Positions 45,575-59,186 are shown, numbered from the stretch's first letter. The stretch: DNA of 64,000 bases from Anaerocolumna sp. AGMB13020 (GCF_033100115.1 NZ_CP136910.1:2232001-2296000), one strand, 5' to 3'. Notes: generated by a model not told the origin, from the letters alone. Numbers and translations: made by a program.

Positions 45575-45871
45575 TTATTCTTTTGTGTACTTCCTTCTTT
45601 CCTTCAGTACGCCAATACCATAGCCAAAGATACCGGCACCAAGAGCTGCCTGAAGACAAAATAGCAGGGATTCCGTCTCCCCGCCCGGCGGCTCGTAAAC
45701 AGGTGAAAACCAGGGGGTATATTCCTCCCCACCGGTAAGCTGGCTGATTGCCTGAGACGCCGCATCATCAGAACCACCGAATTCGGAATCTTTGATTACT
45801 ATCAGCGGAACCACTGCAATAACAACACACAATAATATTAAGAGAATTGCTTTCTTTCCATTACTGTTCAT
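45575..45871 (-). CDS. cbiN: Cobalt transport accessory protein CbiN
   Basis: A 98-residue protein with two membrane helices (about 8-26 and 67-87) separated by an extracytoplasmic loop with [21 protein letters not shown] cut at its known PW(F/K)xPxxEPP pattern. CbiN interacts with CbiM to form the cobalt-binding channel. It overlaps the end of cbiM by 11 bases. Confidence 0.93.
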   Translation of the reverse strand: MNSNGKKAILLILLCVVIAVVPLIVIKDSEFGGSDDAASQAISQLTGGEEYTPWFSPVYEPPGGETESLLFCLQAALGAGIFGYGIGVLKERRKYTKE

Positions 45872-46622
45872 TTTTGATTCCTCCCTTCATAAAGCCGATT
45901 TCCTTCAGCTCATTGCCTGCATAGGAGCTAAGTGTCATTACAACCAGTGCTGTTACAATACCTTCAATAATTGCAATCGGCACCTGGGTAACCGCAAAGA
46001 TACCCATAAATTTAACCATGGAGGCTCCCACACCACCTACTTCTGCCGGGTAAGCAAGGGCAAGCTGCAGAGAGGTAACGCAATATGTAAGCAAATCACC
46101 GAGTGCAGCAGCCAGAAATACTGCCGTGAGCTTTGGCAATTTACATTTCAAGCTGAGCTTATAGACAGCATATGCCACAAAAGGACCGGCAATTGCCATA
46201 GAAAAGGTATTGGCCCCAAGGGTTGTAAGTCCGCCGTGAGCCAGTAATAGCGCCTGGAATAGTAAAACGATAACACCAAGGATACTCATTACGCTTGGTC
46301 CAAATAATATGGCTCCAAGACCGGTACCGGTAGGATGGGAGCTGCTGCCCGTAACGGAAGGTATTTTAAGAGCGGAAAGCACAAAGGCATAAGCTCCGCA
46401 CATTGCCAGTACAATCAGAGCTTTTCTGTGTTCTGTAACAATTCGTTTCAAATTAAAATAACCGGCTGCAAAAAAAGGAATGCAAATTATCCCCCAGGCT
46501 ATACAAAATTTCAGGGGAAGATAACCCTCCATAATGTGCATGGCATTTACTCTGGGTGTAATTGAAGCACCAAGACAGATGATTGCCAAGGCCACCACAA
46601 ATTTTTTCTGTTTCTTATTCAT
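45861..46622 (-). CDS. cbiM: Cobalt ECF transporter substrate-binding subunit CbiM
   Basis: A 253-residue S-component for cobalt. A signal-like N-terminus precedes [13 protein letters not shown]: the mature N-terminal Met-His is the known metal ligand, generated after cleavage near ITPRVNA. Further hallmarks are [14 protein letters not shown] and [23 protein letters not shown]. It is the first gene after the cobalamin riboswitch, so cobalt uptake and corrin synthesis are controlled together. Confidence 0.95.
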   Translation of the reverse strand: MNKKQKKFVVALAIICLGASITPRVNAMHIMEGYLPLKFCIAWGIICIPFFAAGYFNLKRIVTEHRKALIVLAMCGAYAFVLSALKIPSVTGSSSHPTGTGLGAILFGPSVMSILGVIVLLFQALLLAHGGLTTLGANTFSMAIAGPFVAYAVYKLSLKCKLPKLTAVFLAAALGDLLTYCVTSLQLALAYPAEVGGVGASMVKFMGIFAVTQVPIAIIEGIVTALVVMTLSSYAGNELKEIGFMKGGIKNEQ

Positions 46623-46663
46623 TTTTTCTCCAATCCTGCACTTTCATTTGTGCACTCAATATG

Positions 46664-46717
46664 TGCCTGGAATTTTCAGGCACAACTTTGCCGTTGAAAG
46701 TTTACTCTTTCAATCTT
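46664..46717. repeat. Intergenic hairpin module, copy 2
   Basis: A TGTGCCTG/CAGGCACA stem followed by AACTTTGCCGTTGAAAG and CTTTCAATC, matching the layout and part of the sequence of 35864-35917. It sits between the riboswitch terminator and cbiM, where it becomes part of the mRNA leader. Confidence 0.6.
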
Positions 46718-46768
46718 CTCCCATTCATAAGGCGAATCAGCCTTCCTCATGGTATAACTGATGTAAAT

Positions 46769-46829
46769 AAAAAATACCCTTACACGCTGCTCACATTCGT
46801 ATACGAACGATTGCAGGGTGAAAGGGTAC
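46769..46829 (-). terminator. Riboswitch-controlled terminator before cbiM
   Basis: On the minus strand ACCCTTTCAC pairs with GTGTAAGGGT (one mismatch) around an inner TTCGTATACGAA palindrome, followed by ATTTTTTATTT. It lies downstream of the cobalamin aptamer and about 145 bases before the cbiM ATG, the expected expression platform. Confidence 0.85.
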
Positions 46830-46909
46830 CCTAAATAGTTTCCTGTTAATACCGGTCAATACAGGAAATGATTGCATACACAGAGCCATCGTCCGTAACT
46901 TGTGTATAA

Positions 46910-47085
46910 AACATACGAAAAGGCAGGTCTTCTGACTCAGGCTTCCTTGCAACAGTTTATCTTCCCATCTTGTGACAGTGATTATGCGGTAACTGTTACT
47001 CTTCCTTTACAGCGGCGGGACCGTATGGGCTTTTCACCCATTTCCCTATTATCTTGTCTGCATTTTAAATGCTCCAAGCACCTTT
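46910..47085 (-). ncRNA. Cobalamin riboswitch
   Basis: The minus strand carries the conserved B12 box (GCCTGAGTCAGAAGACCTGCC at 46922-46943, given here without its flanks), the GGTGAAAAGCCCA-type core, CCGCCGCTGTAA and CATAATCACTGTCACAAGATGGGAAG, in the order of the cobalamin aptamer. Adenosylcobalamin binding should favour the downstream terminator and shut off cbiMNQO and the biosynthetic genes. Limits are approximate. Confidence 0.95.
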
Positions 47086-47106
47086 TAGTATTTATATTTC
47101 TTTTAA

Positions 47107-47135
47107 AGTGTATCATTATGGAGGGGTTGTGTCAA
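47107..47135 (-). promoter_or_regulatory. Promoter of the cobalamin operon
   Basis: Minus strand TTGACA (47130-47135), 17-base spacer, TACACT (47107-47112). Initiation near 47100 places the aptamer at the very start of the transcript. Confidence 0.85.
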
Positions 47136-47181
47136 TCTAAATGGAGGTGAGGTTATAAGACGTGGGGTTGTGGCAGTGGAC

Positions 47182-47424
47182 GAAAACCCGGCTTCCTCTT
47201 TGTACGTTTTTGTTCGGATAAGAACCCTTATTCCACTAATACTTCCGTAATTGCTTAGGACAGTTCCGAATAAACCAAACTCGCTAATGAACCATCTATG
47301 GTGTTCGTATGGTCTCTTGAAGCTCAAACAGTGGTTTATTCGGAACTTGGCGCAATTACGGAAGTATAAGTGTCATAAGGAACCTTTCCGAGACAAAAAC
47401 TTCCAAAGAGGAAGCCGGGTTTTC
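47182..47424. repeat. 243-base foldback (long inverted repeat)
   Basis: The left arm starts GAAAACCCGGCTTCCTCTTT and the right arm ends AAAGAGGAAGCCGGGTTTTC; inner segments such as TACTTCCGTAATTG/CAATTACGGAAGTA and GTTCCGAATAAACCA/TGGTTTATTCGGAAC also pair. The loop is about 47280-47330. It lies between the unknown 121-residue gene and the cobalamin promoter and codes for nothing recognisable. Confidence 0.85.
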
Positions 47425-47486
47425 TGACCTTTTTAAGGCTCTTTGCAATAATATTCAATACAAGACTGCTTTTTATATTGGGTTTT

Positions 47487-47852
47487 TTATTTCTTCTCGG
47501 TTTTTATTACGTAGTCTCTGGCTCCTTCTATTCTCTTTACAGTTAAAGAATAACCGCCTTCGAGAATTCCTCTGGTGGTAAAGAAGGGCCTTATCTGCTC
47601 TTTTAAAGCTTTAGCCAGTTCCTGGGGAGTCTCGTATTCGGATACATCCAATTCTTCAATTAGTTTTAAGGTTTCTTTGATTCCATAGAGCTGCTTTTCA
47701 TATATTGTCAGGTTTCCATGATATATAAAACTCTTTATGGTCCGGTTGGCATGGTCTTTGTGGGAGGCTTCTATATATTCTGTAATGTCATTTATCAAAT
47801 CTTGCAACTCTATTTTTACGATGTCCAAATATTTACTCATTTTTCGTACCAT
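47487..47852 (-). CDS. Hypothetical protein, 121 residues
   Basis: A soluble, largely helical protein with no recognised domain. The N-terminal 60 residues are a charged amphipathic helix region (IVKIELQDLINDITEYIEA), the C-terminal third is beta-like (GGYSLTVKRIEGARDYVI). AAGGAG lies 9 bases before the ATG. It is monocistronic; the foldback follows it. Nothing in the context indicates a function. The 263-base gap upstream (47853-48115) shows no gene. Confidence 0.7.
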   Translation of the reverse strand: MVRKMSKYLDIVKIELQDLINDITEYIEASHKDHANRTIKSFIYHGNLTIYEKQLYGIKETLKLIEELDVSEYETPQELAKALKEQIRPFFTTRGILEGGYSLTVKRIEGARDYVIKTEKK

Positions 47853-48115
47853 TGCAGCACACTCCTTCTTTTCCTATAAATCCCATTACGATTTATGACG
47901 ACCAGCAAGTTGCATTTAGTTTAGATGTTTATATTTTAACATATTCTTGCAGTTACAACAATAATTTACTTTCATAGGATATTTGTGTACTTATACAATA
48001 TACTTATGTTTGGACATTTATTTTTTACTTTTCTTATAAAAAATTACATATATTTCTAATTACAGAATTTTTCCCTTGTGATTTTTATAATCACTAATGT
48101 AGTTTCATACTGTCA

Positions 48116-48832
48116 TCAGATCTCTGATAAATACTTAAAATCATTTCTGATGCTCTCCCATACAGGCTTGTCATAATCTTCGTGTTCCAGTACAAAATAT
48201 GCGGCATAGGTGGCTGCTTCTTGTATTTGCTTCATATCCAGGCAACCTTCTGCCATATCCACATTCTCCAATGCTGCATTCATCTGTTTCATATGGATCA
48301 ATTCTATTTTACTGCCCCACTTCCTGATATAGGTTACCGGATCAACTCCGGCATATGCTGCCCAGTAGACATCCAGTTCCAATATGACATTCTCACCGGT
48401 CTTCTCTGCCAGCAGGTCCAGCGCATATTTTCCGTCAATCTTTTTGAATTCTTCTCCATGGTTGTGATAGCCTACTTTGATACCAAATTCCTTCGCTTTC
48501 ACGGCTGCGTGATTTAGTACAGCTGCAAGATTTTCGATTGCTTCCAGGGTATCGGTTGGTGCATAGGGGCAGATGAGGTATTTGGAGCCAATTGCCTGAT
48601 GATATGTCAGCTCTTCTTCCAAAGCTTCTTTCATTTGTTCTATACCGATATGAGCACCTACGGAGTACAGCTTATTTTTCTTTAGAAAGTCTGCCATTTC
48701 TTCAGCGGTCAGCCCACCGCAGCCGGCAAATTCCACTCCTTTAAACCCGATTTCTGCTACTCTTTCCACTGCTTTTTTATAGTCCTTTTCCGTTTCTCCG
48801 TGAATGGAGAAAAGCTGTAACGATAGTTCCAT
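48116..48832 (-). CDS. Sugar phosphate isomerase/epimerase family TIM-barrel protein
   Basis: A 238-residue protein of the xylose-isomerase-like TIM-barrel superfamily (IolE/IolH/hydroxypyruvate isomerase relatives). Metal-ligand segments are visible: FKGVEFAGCGG, KVGYHNHGEEF, ILELDVYWAAYAGVDP and FVLEHEDYDKP. These enzymes isomerise or dehydrate keto sugars or inositol derivatives. It is the last gene behind two Gfo/Idh/MocA oxidoreductases, a pairing typical of inositol or modified-sugar degradation. The exact substrate is unknown. Confidence 0.88.
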   Translation of the reverse strand: MELSLQLFSIHGETEKDYKKAVERVAEIGFKGVEFAGCGGLTAEEMADFLKKNKLYSVGAHIGIEQMKEALEEELTYHQAIGSKYLICPYAPTDTLEAIENLAAVLNHAAVKAKEFGIKVGYHNHGEEFKKIDGKYALDLLAEKTGENVILELDVYWAAYAGVDPVTYIRKWGSKIELIHMKQMNAALENVDMAEGCLDMKQIQEAATYAAYFVLEHEDYDKPVWESIRNDFKYLSEI

Positions 48833-48888
48833 TGCTACTCCTTTTCTGCCTGATTTTATGGCTTAAATAACGAATACAGTATGATAAG

Positions 48889-49896
48889 CTAATCCGCGAT
48901 ACTGCTTCCAGGGTGTGTCTGAAAACTGCCTGTGGCTATCACTGCTTTCTTTCCAGTAGTGTGGGATTCATAAGCTGCTTCCATTAGTTTTGTAAGGGTT
49001 ATGGAGGCTTCGATTCCAAAGGCTTCCATTTCTTCCCCTTGATCTCTTGCCCACATTACCAAAGGAGAGGGAAGAGCAGGGGGGAGTTTATCAGGAGTAA
49101 TCCATCTGCCTTCTGTTTCTTTTGTTGCATAGCGGATTGTCTCTCCCACAATTAAGGTTCCGTCTGTTCCACTGATTTCCAGTATTGGCGGAGTATAAAC
49201 GGATACAAAGCCGGTTTCTGCCACTCCAATTGCCTCGCCTTCAAATTCGATGACAGATACAGCATTATCTTCCACTCCATGCCCCGTTATGTCGGTAAAT
49301 ACGGATTGAACCGTAAGAGGTGTTCCAAGCAGCCATGTAAGGAGATACATCGGATGAGCTCCCAAATCGATCATCGCACCGCCGCCGCACTGTTCCTTGT
49401 TGTAAAAATGCTCCGGCAGCCAGTTTCCTGTGCTTCCGTTATGAACATTCCTCATACGTGCATAAGTAATTCTGCCAAGACTTCCGCTTTCTACAAGCTC
49501 TTTGGCAAAAAGAAATGTGCTTTCACATTTTTTGACCAGAGAAAGTGTTATATCCTTTCCGGAAGCTAGAAGTGCTTCCTTTATTTCAAGGCAATCGGAA
49601 AGGGTCAGGGCCAGTACTTTCTCACTGAAAACCTTTTTTCCTTGCTTTATTGCTTTTATTATCAATTCCTTATGCATGGAGGTCGGTGCTGTTATGATAA
49701 CTCCCTGAATATTTGAATTATGAAGGAGTTCCTCATAATCCTTTATAAAAGGCACAGAAAATTCTTCTGCATATTTTCTGCCTCTTTCCTCCTCTTCATC
49801 CCAAACAGCTACTATTTTACTGTCTGTTTTCTCCAATACTTCTTTTGTATAACCTTCAGCATGGACATGCCAATAACTTACAACTGCTATATTCAT
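48889..49896 (-). CDS. Gfo/Idh/MocA family oxidoreductase
   Basis: A 335-residue NAD(P)-dependent dehydrogenase. The N-terminal Rossmann fold is atypical: the glycine-rich motif is replaced by IAVVSYWHVHAEGY, while the E-K-P motif region reads KKVFSEKVLALT. The C-terminal domain has the catalytic-type GGGAMIDLGAHPMYLL. Start chosen at ATG 49896; the frame extends to a GTG at 49944 but that stretch encodes the palindrome at 49913-49934. No strong ribosome site is seen for any start. Substrate unknown; probably an oxidised sugar or cyclitol. Confidence 0.85.
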   Translation of the reverse strand: MNIAVVSYWHVHAEGYTKEVLEKTDSKIVAVWDEEEERGRKYAEEFSVPFIKDYEELLHNSNIQGVIITAPTSMHKELIIKAIKQGKKVFSEKVLALTLSDCLEIKEALLASGKDITLSLVKKCESTFLFAKELVESGSLGRITYARMRNVHNGSTGNWLPEHFYNKEQCGGGAMIDLGAHPMYLLTWLLGTPLTVQSVFTDITGHGVEDNAVSVIEFEGEAIGVAETGFVSVYTPPILEISGTDGTLIVGETIRYATKETEGRWITPDKLPPALPSPLVMWARDQGEEMEAFGIEASITLTKLMEAAYESHTTGKKAVIATGSFQTHPGSSIAD

Positions 49897-49912
49897 GTTT
49901 ATACCCATTGCA

Positions 49913-49934
49913 TATCGCAGGCTGGCCTGCGATA
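49913..49934. promoter_or_regulatory. 22-bp palindrome upstream of the second oxidoreductase gene
   Basis: TATCGCAGG-CTGG-CCTGCGATA, perfect 9-bp arms, ending 17 bases before the ATG at 49896. It could be an operator or a processing/translation hairpin in the polycistronic mRNA. A GGGGCATG/CATGCCCC hairpin lies further up at about 50047-50083. Confidence 0.5.
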
Positions 49935-50103
49935 CTTGCCACACCTAATAAAGCGTGAAAAAATCACAGTGTGGCATCCTTCCTTTCATCATTTTCTTTT
50001 GCTCTTAGCTCCCAGCAACGTGCCTTGCACGTGAACGAACGCAAGGGGCATGAAGGTTCCATTTTTTCACATGCCCCATTTCTGTGTATATATTTACTCT
50101 TAT

Positions 50104-51186
50104 TTAATCAAAGTATACTGGCTGACCAGTTCTGGCAGAGGTATAGATCGCCTCCAGGATCTCTGATACCACACAGGCCTGCTCCGGCTTTACAACTACT
50201 TCTGTATCTTTCTTCACCGCATCAATCCAACGCCTTGCCTCTACCTCTGCAGGATCACTTGATACTCCCTCATAAAAGGCTACTCCGCCGCTTGCCATAT
50301 CAGGCTTAAGCTCAACCAATCGATTGAATTCCGCTTTGTTTATAGAGACTCCGCCTTTTATCTGAGCTCCTGCATCCGTTCCGCAAAGAACAGTACTGCC
50401 CTCCTGAACCGGTTCTATGGTATTCAAAGCCCAGCTGGATTCTAAAATGATCGTTGCACCGTTCTTCATTACAATAAAACCAAAGGCTGAATCCTCCATG
50501 GTATTATCCGCATCCACCCAGCCACCCCAGGGATTGCCGCATTGAGGATTATTCACCATTTTATATTTCGTTCCTACTACCATCTTAGGCTCATAGTTGT
50601 TCATCAGATACAAGGTAATATCCAGGGAATGGGTTCCAATATCGATTAACGGACCGCCGCCCTGCTCATACTCATTTAAGAAAACACCCCAGTTGGGTGT
50701 ACCTCTTCTTCTTACCGCAAATGCTTTGGCAAAATAAATTTCTCCCAGGTCACCTCTCTCAATAACATTCTTTAAATAAATTGCTTCCGGTTTATGTCTG
50801 TGCTGATATCCGATTGTCAGCTTCTTACCGGACTCTTTGGCTGCTTCCACCATCTTTCTGGCGTCTTCGGCTGTCTTTGCCATGGGTTTTTCACACATGA
50901 CATGCTTGCCGGCATGGAGGGAATCAATGGATATTGGCGCATGGGAACGATTAGGGGTGCACACATGCACTACCTCAATATCCTCATCCTTTAATAAATC
51001 CTTATAGTCTGTATAAACTTTTGCTTCCGGTATACCATACTGCTCCTTCGCTTTTATGGCTTTTTCCTCCACGATGTCACAAAAGGCAACCATCTCAACA
51101 TCCTTTAATTTACTTAAAGACGGCATATGCTTTCCATTTGCAATACCGCCGCAGCCAATGATACCAACCTTCACTTTTCTTTCCAT
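50104..51186 (-). CDS. Gfo/Idh/MocA family oxidoreductase
   Basis: A 360-residue NAD(P)-dependent dehydrogenase. VGIIGCGGIANGKHMPSL is the nucleotide-binding motif, GKHVMCEKPMAKTAEDA the E-K-P motif with catalytic lysine, and GGGPLIDIGTHSLDITLY the C-terminal substrate motif with Asp/His. All key residues are present. It is the first gene of the three-gene cluster, divergent from the AraC regulator 260 bases away, whose product is the likely activator. Confidence 0.92.
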   Translation of the reverse strand: MERKVKVGIIGCGGIANGKHMPSLSKLKDVEMVAFCDIVEEKAIKAKEQYGIPEAKVYTDYKDLLKDEDIEVVHVCTPNRSHAPISIDSLHAGKHVMCEKPMAKTAEDARKMVEAAKESGKKLTIGYQHRHKPEAIYLKNVIERGDLGEIYFAKAFAVRRRGTPNWGVFLNEYEQGGGPLIDIGTHSLDITLYLMNNYEPKMVVGTKYKMVNNPQCGNPWGGWVDADNTMEDSAFGFIVMKNGATIILESSWALNTIEPVQEGSTVLCGTDAGAQIKGGVSINKAEFNRLVELKPDMASGGVAFYEGVSSDPAEVEARRWIDAVKKDTEVVVKPEQACVVSEILEAIYTSARTGQPVYFD

Positions 51187-51390
51187 CTTAACTTCTCCTT
51201 TTTCTTCTTATTTTTATTGCTGTTCTCTTATTCTTGCCCAAGGATGTGTCTGAAAACTGATTACAGTTTTTAGATGCTAAAATAATTATAAACTATAACC
51301 ATATGGACATTATCTGTCTTATCTGAAATCTGTGCAGCTCATTTCTTATTATTGTTTATTTTCTAAAATATAGCATAAATAATTCGTCCA

Positions 51391-51399
51391 TGATATAAT
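51391..51399 (+). promoter_or_regulatory. Extended -10 promoter of the AraC-family gene
   Basis: TGATATAAT gives an extended -10 (TG-N-TATAAT) without a good -35. Initiation would fall near 51406, downstream of the first ATG of the frame (51402), which argues for the TTG start at 51447. Confidence 0.55.
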
Positions 51400-51446
51400 A
51401 AATGCATAAAAAAATATCAATTATTTGTCCTCTAAGGAGCTATGAT

Positions 51447-52337
51447 TTGGAACAGAATTATTATATTGAAAAGCGTGATACCTATAATGATCTGCCACTG
51501 CAATTCAGCCTTCATATGCAGGTATTGAACGGAACCGGCGAAATGGCCCATGCCCATATGCATGATTACATTGAGATTCTCTATGCCCTCTCGGGAAAGT
51601 ATCAGATTCTTCTGAACAACAGGGATTATACCTTCAAAGAAGGCGATATGGTTCTGATCAATTCCAACGAAATACATAATGTTTTCTCAGAAAGCGAAGG
51701 CTTGAACCAGTATATCTGTATCAAGTTTGAGCCTGAGCTACTCTATACCTCCTGGTCTCTTATTGAGATGAAATATCTGATGCCCTTTATATTAAAGGAT
51801 TCCTCCCATCAGAAAATATTCACCAGAGAAGAAATAGAAACCACTGTCGTTCCTTCTCTTATCGAAAATATGAACAAGGAATATACCAATGCTGCTTATG
51901 GATATGAATTCGCAATCCGGTCAGACCTCTTCCGCTTGTTCTTGTATATTATAAGAAGCTGGCATGTACAGAATATTGATTTAAATATTGGTGTTTCGAT
52001 CAACAAGGAAATGGAGACTCAGCTCAGAAAGGTCTTTGATTCAATCGACGAGCGGTACAATGAGGATATTACCGCAAAAGAAATGGCAAAATACTGTAAT
52101 ATGAGCTACAGCTATTTTTCCAGAATGTTCAAACGGGTAATGAAGAAAAGTTTCAAGGAATACCTGAACTATGTACGTATTTCCAAAGCAGAAAAACTTC
52201 TGATCAATACCAATAATACCATTACAGAAATTGCACTGGAAACAGGCTTTACTACCTCCAGCTATTTTATCAGTCAATTTAGGGCACATAAAAATATCAG
52301 TCCCAAGCAATATCGTCTGAACTATAGGAAGCTATAA
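51447..52337 (+). CDS. AraC-family transcriptional regulator with cupin domain
   Basis: A protein of 296 residues (311 if the ATG at 51402 is used). An N-terminal cupin-type sensor has HAHMHDYIEILYALSG and FKEGDMVLINSNEIHNV; the C-terminal double helix-turn-helix has ITAKEMAKYCNMSYSYFSRM and ITEIALETGFTTSSYFI. TTG at 51447 is favoured: AAGGAG is 7 bases upstream, whereas the ATG has no site and overlaps the -10 box. It is divergent to the oxidoreductase/isomerase cluster and probably activates it in response to a sugar ligand. Confidence 0.9.
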   Translation: MEQNYYIEKRDTYNDLPLQFSLHMQVLNGTGEMAHAHMHDYIEILYALSGKYQILLNNRDYTFKEGDMVLINSNEIHNVFSESEGLNQYICIKFEPELLYTSWSLIEMKYLMPFILKDSSHQKIFTREEIETTVVPSLIENMNKEYTNAAYGYEFAIRSDLFRLFLYIIRSWHVQNIDLNIGVSINKEMETQLRKVFDSIDERYNEDITAKEMAKYCNMSYSYFSRMFKRVMKKSFKEYLNYVRISKAEKLLINTNNTITEIALETGFTTSSYFISQFRAHKNISPKQYRLNYRKL

Positions 52338-52350
52338 TACTGATATCAGC

Positions 52351-52429
52351 AAAAAAAGGGCGCTGCTTTACTGGAAATTCAGAAGAATTCTTCTTTGATT
52401 CCATTCCTGTGGCAGCGGCCCTTTTTTTA
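52351..52429. terminator. Bidirectional terminator between araC-type gene and ptsH
   Basis: AAAAAAAGGGCGCTGC (52351-52366) and GCAGCGGCCCTTTTTTT (52412-52428) form a strong GC stem with A and T runs on either side, serving both converging genes. Confidence 0.85.
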
Positions 52430-52485
52430 ATGCTTATTTCTATGAAGTTATAAATTCCACGTTCTTTTAGAGCTTAGAATCTGTC

Positions 52486-52743
52486 TTATAGATTCTCTCT
52501 AAAAAATTTCTCAATCTCTGTAATCACAGCTTCTTCGTCCTCACCTTCAGCGGTTATGGTTACCTGCGTTCCTTTCGTGATTCCAAGTGCCATTACTGCC
52601 ATCAGCTTTCTGGCATCGGCAGAAGCTCCCTTGGAAGCTATTAAGACATTGCTCTTAAAATTTTTGACCAGCTTTACCAGCAGACCTGCAGGTCTGGCGT
52701 GAATTCCCAGCTCATCTTTTATGGTATATTCAAAATTTTTCAT
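52486..52743 (-). CDS. ptsH: HPr-like phosphocarrier protein lacking Ser46
   Basis: An 85-residue phosphocarrier. The phosphorylation site His15 is intact in LGIHARPAGLLVKLV. At position 46, where Gram-positive HPr has the regulatory serine of the LKSIM motif, this protein has lysine (ARKLMAVMALGITKG). It should pass phosphate from Enzyme I but not be phosphorylated by HPr kinase, so it should not act with CcpA. It is the last gene of the beta-glucoside operon, 12 bases after the EIIBCA gene. A general HPr with Ser46 is expected elsewhere in the genome. Confidence 0.93.
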   Translation of the reverse strand: MKNFEYTIKDELGIHARPAGLLVKLVKNFKSNVLIASKGASADARKLMAVMALGITKGTQVTITAEGEDEEAVITEIEKFFRENL

Positions 52744-52755
52744 ATTACTCCTGTT

Positions 52756-56311
<3,556 letters not shown>

Positions 56312-56349
56312 CTCTGTCTCCTCTCCGGCTTTCCAGTTACCTCAAGCTC

Positions 56350-57850
<1,501 letters not shown>

Positions 57851-57856
<6 letters not shown>

Positions 57857-57903
57857 TGCCTGTTCACCTCGAAGCCGTAGCCTCTGTACAACAGTAACAA
57901 TCC
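57851..57903 (-). promoter_or_regulatory. RAT antiterminator site before bglA
   Basis: Minus strand begins GGATTGTTACTG and ends CAGGCAAAACC, the two conserved halves of the ribonucleic antiterminator bound by BglG/LicT proteins. The apical part is enlarged to about 29 bases with an inner GAGGC-TACG-GCTTC hairpin; typical RATs have a loop of only a few bases. Confidence 0.9.
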
Positions 57904-57932
57904 TGATTATGAAATTAGCAATAAATGATCTG

Positions 57933-58760
57933 TTAACTTACAATTCGTTTAATATGGATGGTCAGATATACCATCTCTTCCTTCGGCAGCTCTATGTGAT
58001 ATTCCTGTTCCACATAAGCCTTAATCTTTTCGGTACAGGCATATGCTGCCGGGTATTGATTTTTTACCATCTGATAGAGTTCTTCATCCACCCCTGAATT
58101 GTTGTTATTCGTTACAACCCTTTGTGAAAAGAATTTTAAATGTGTTATGAACCTTTCATAATTAATGGTGTCTTCATTTATAACCAGCTGAAAATGGTAG
58201 GTAATAATCTTTAGTACATTTTGAATCAGCTTGGTAACATCAATTGTATTGGAAATCTCCATACCAAGCTCTGCATTTACAAAATGTAATGCAATAGAAG
58301 CTGCCTCATCCTCCGTCATATCGATTCCGATTCTTTCCCGAATCAATTCAACTGCCTTTTTTCCGGCTTCAAATTCCTCATGATAGAATTTTTTAATCTC
58401 CCACTTAAGTGCATTGGTAAAATGGACGCCTTCCTGGTACCGGGTTATGGCATAATTAATATGATCGGTAAGAGTAATGTATATGTTCTTGCTCAACTTG
58501 CTCTTGATTACTGTTTTTGCATAACTGATTATCTCATTGCACAGCTGGATATTTTCAATTGGAATATCAGCTAACACTGCTTCCAATAGCTTTGCTTCCT
58601 GGTCATTATCCATTCGGAATATTTTCTCTACTTTATCCTGATCAATGGTTTGCCCCGGCTTAACCTTAAATCCCAGCCCCCGTCCCATTACAACAATTTC
58701 ATTCCCTTTTTCATCAAAGGAGCTTATAATATTATTATTGATAATTTTCTCAACAACCAT
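57933..58760 (-). CDS. licT: BglG/LicT-family transcriptional antiterminator
   Basis: A 275-residue RNA-binding antiterminator. The CAT domain (1-55) starts VVEKIINNNIISSFDEKGNE and has MGRGLGF; PRD1 and PRD2 follow with their four regulatory histidines visible in LTDHINYA, IALHFVNAE, RFITHLKF and LTIHIKRI. Phosphorylation by EII and HPr would set its activity. It precedes bglA and is itself controlled by a RAT/terminator, so it should be autoregulated. Confidence 0.95.
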   Translation of the reverse strand: MVVEKIINNNIISSFDEKGNEIVVMGRGLGFKVKPGQTIDQDKVEKIFRMDNDQEAKLLEAVLADIPIENIQLCNEIISYAKTVIKSKLSKNIYITLTDHINYAITRYQEGVHFTNALKWEIKKFYHEEFEAGKKAVELIRERIGIDMTEDEAASIALHFVNAELGMEISNTIDVTKLIQNVLKIITYHFQLVINEDTINYERFITHLKFFSQRVVTNNNNSGVDEELYQMVKNQYPAAYACTEKIKAYVEQEYHIELPKEEMVYLTIHIKRIVS

Positions 58761-58814
58761 GACGTTCTCCTTAAGAATGCTGTTATCCTGACGGTTTAAT
58801 TCATGAAATAAAAA

Positions 58815-58863
58815 AAACCAATCATCTAAACCATAGCGATACTATGAATTACGAGATTGGTTT
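58815..58863 (-). terminator. LicT-controlled terminator before licT
   Basis: Minus strand AACCAATC (58855-58862 strand-complement) pairs with GATTGGTT around inner AT-rich stems and is followed by a run of T. It overlaps the end of the upstream RAT. Confidence 0.88.
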
Positions 58864-58914
58864 TGCCTGCTCTAATTTTCGAGCATATTGCTCGTCAATT
58901 CCCAGTAACAATCC
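58859..58914 (-). promoter_or_regulatory. RAT antiterminator site before licT
   Basis: Minus strand GGATTGTTACTG to CAGGCAAAACC with an enlarged apical part holding a CGAGCA-ATA-TGCTCG hairpin, similar in design to the site before bglA. Confidence 0.9.
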
Positions 58915-58960
58915 TATTAAATTGCAAATACTGTATAAAATATAACTGTTTTATATAGAT

Positions 58961-58989
58961 AAATTACCATACGAATTGTATTACGTCAA
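58961..58989 (-). promoter_or_regulatory. Probable promoter of the beta-glucoside operon
   Basis: Minus strand TTGACG (58984-58989), 17-base spacer, TAATTT (58961-58966), about 47 bases upstream of the RAT. From 58990 to 59186 nothing else is recognisable. Confidence 0.65.
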
Positions 58990-59186
58990 GTACATTTGTT
59001 ATTTTTGTTAAATATAATCAAAATATTGTTTTGTTTTTGTGCATTTTTTATTTATTTCCTGTACATCTCTTTCTTTTCTTATTTTTGTAACCTCTGAAAC
59101 CTAGAAATCAGTTTTGTGGCCATCCTTCCATTATCACATCACTACTTTTATTTTCAAGCAAAAAGAGATAGCAATTTTACTCCCTT

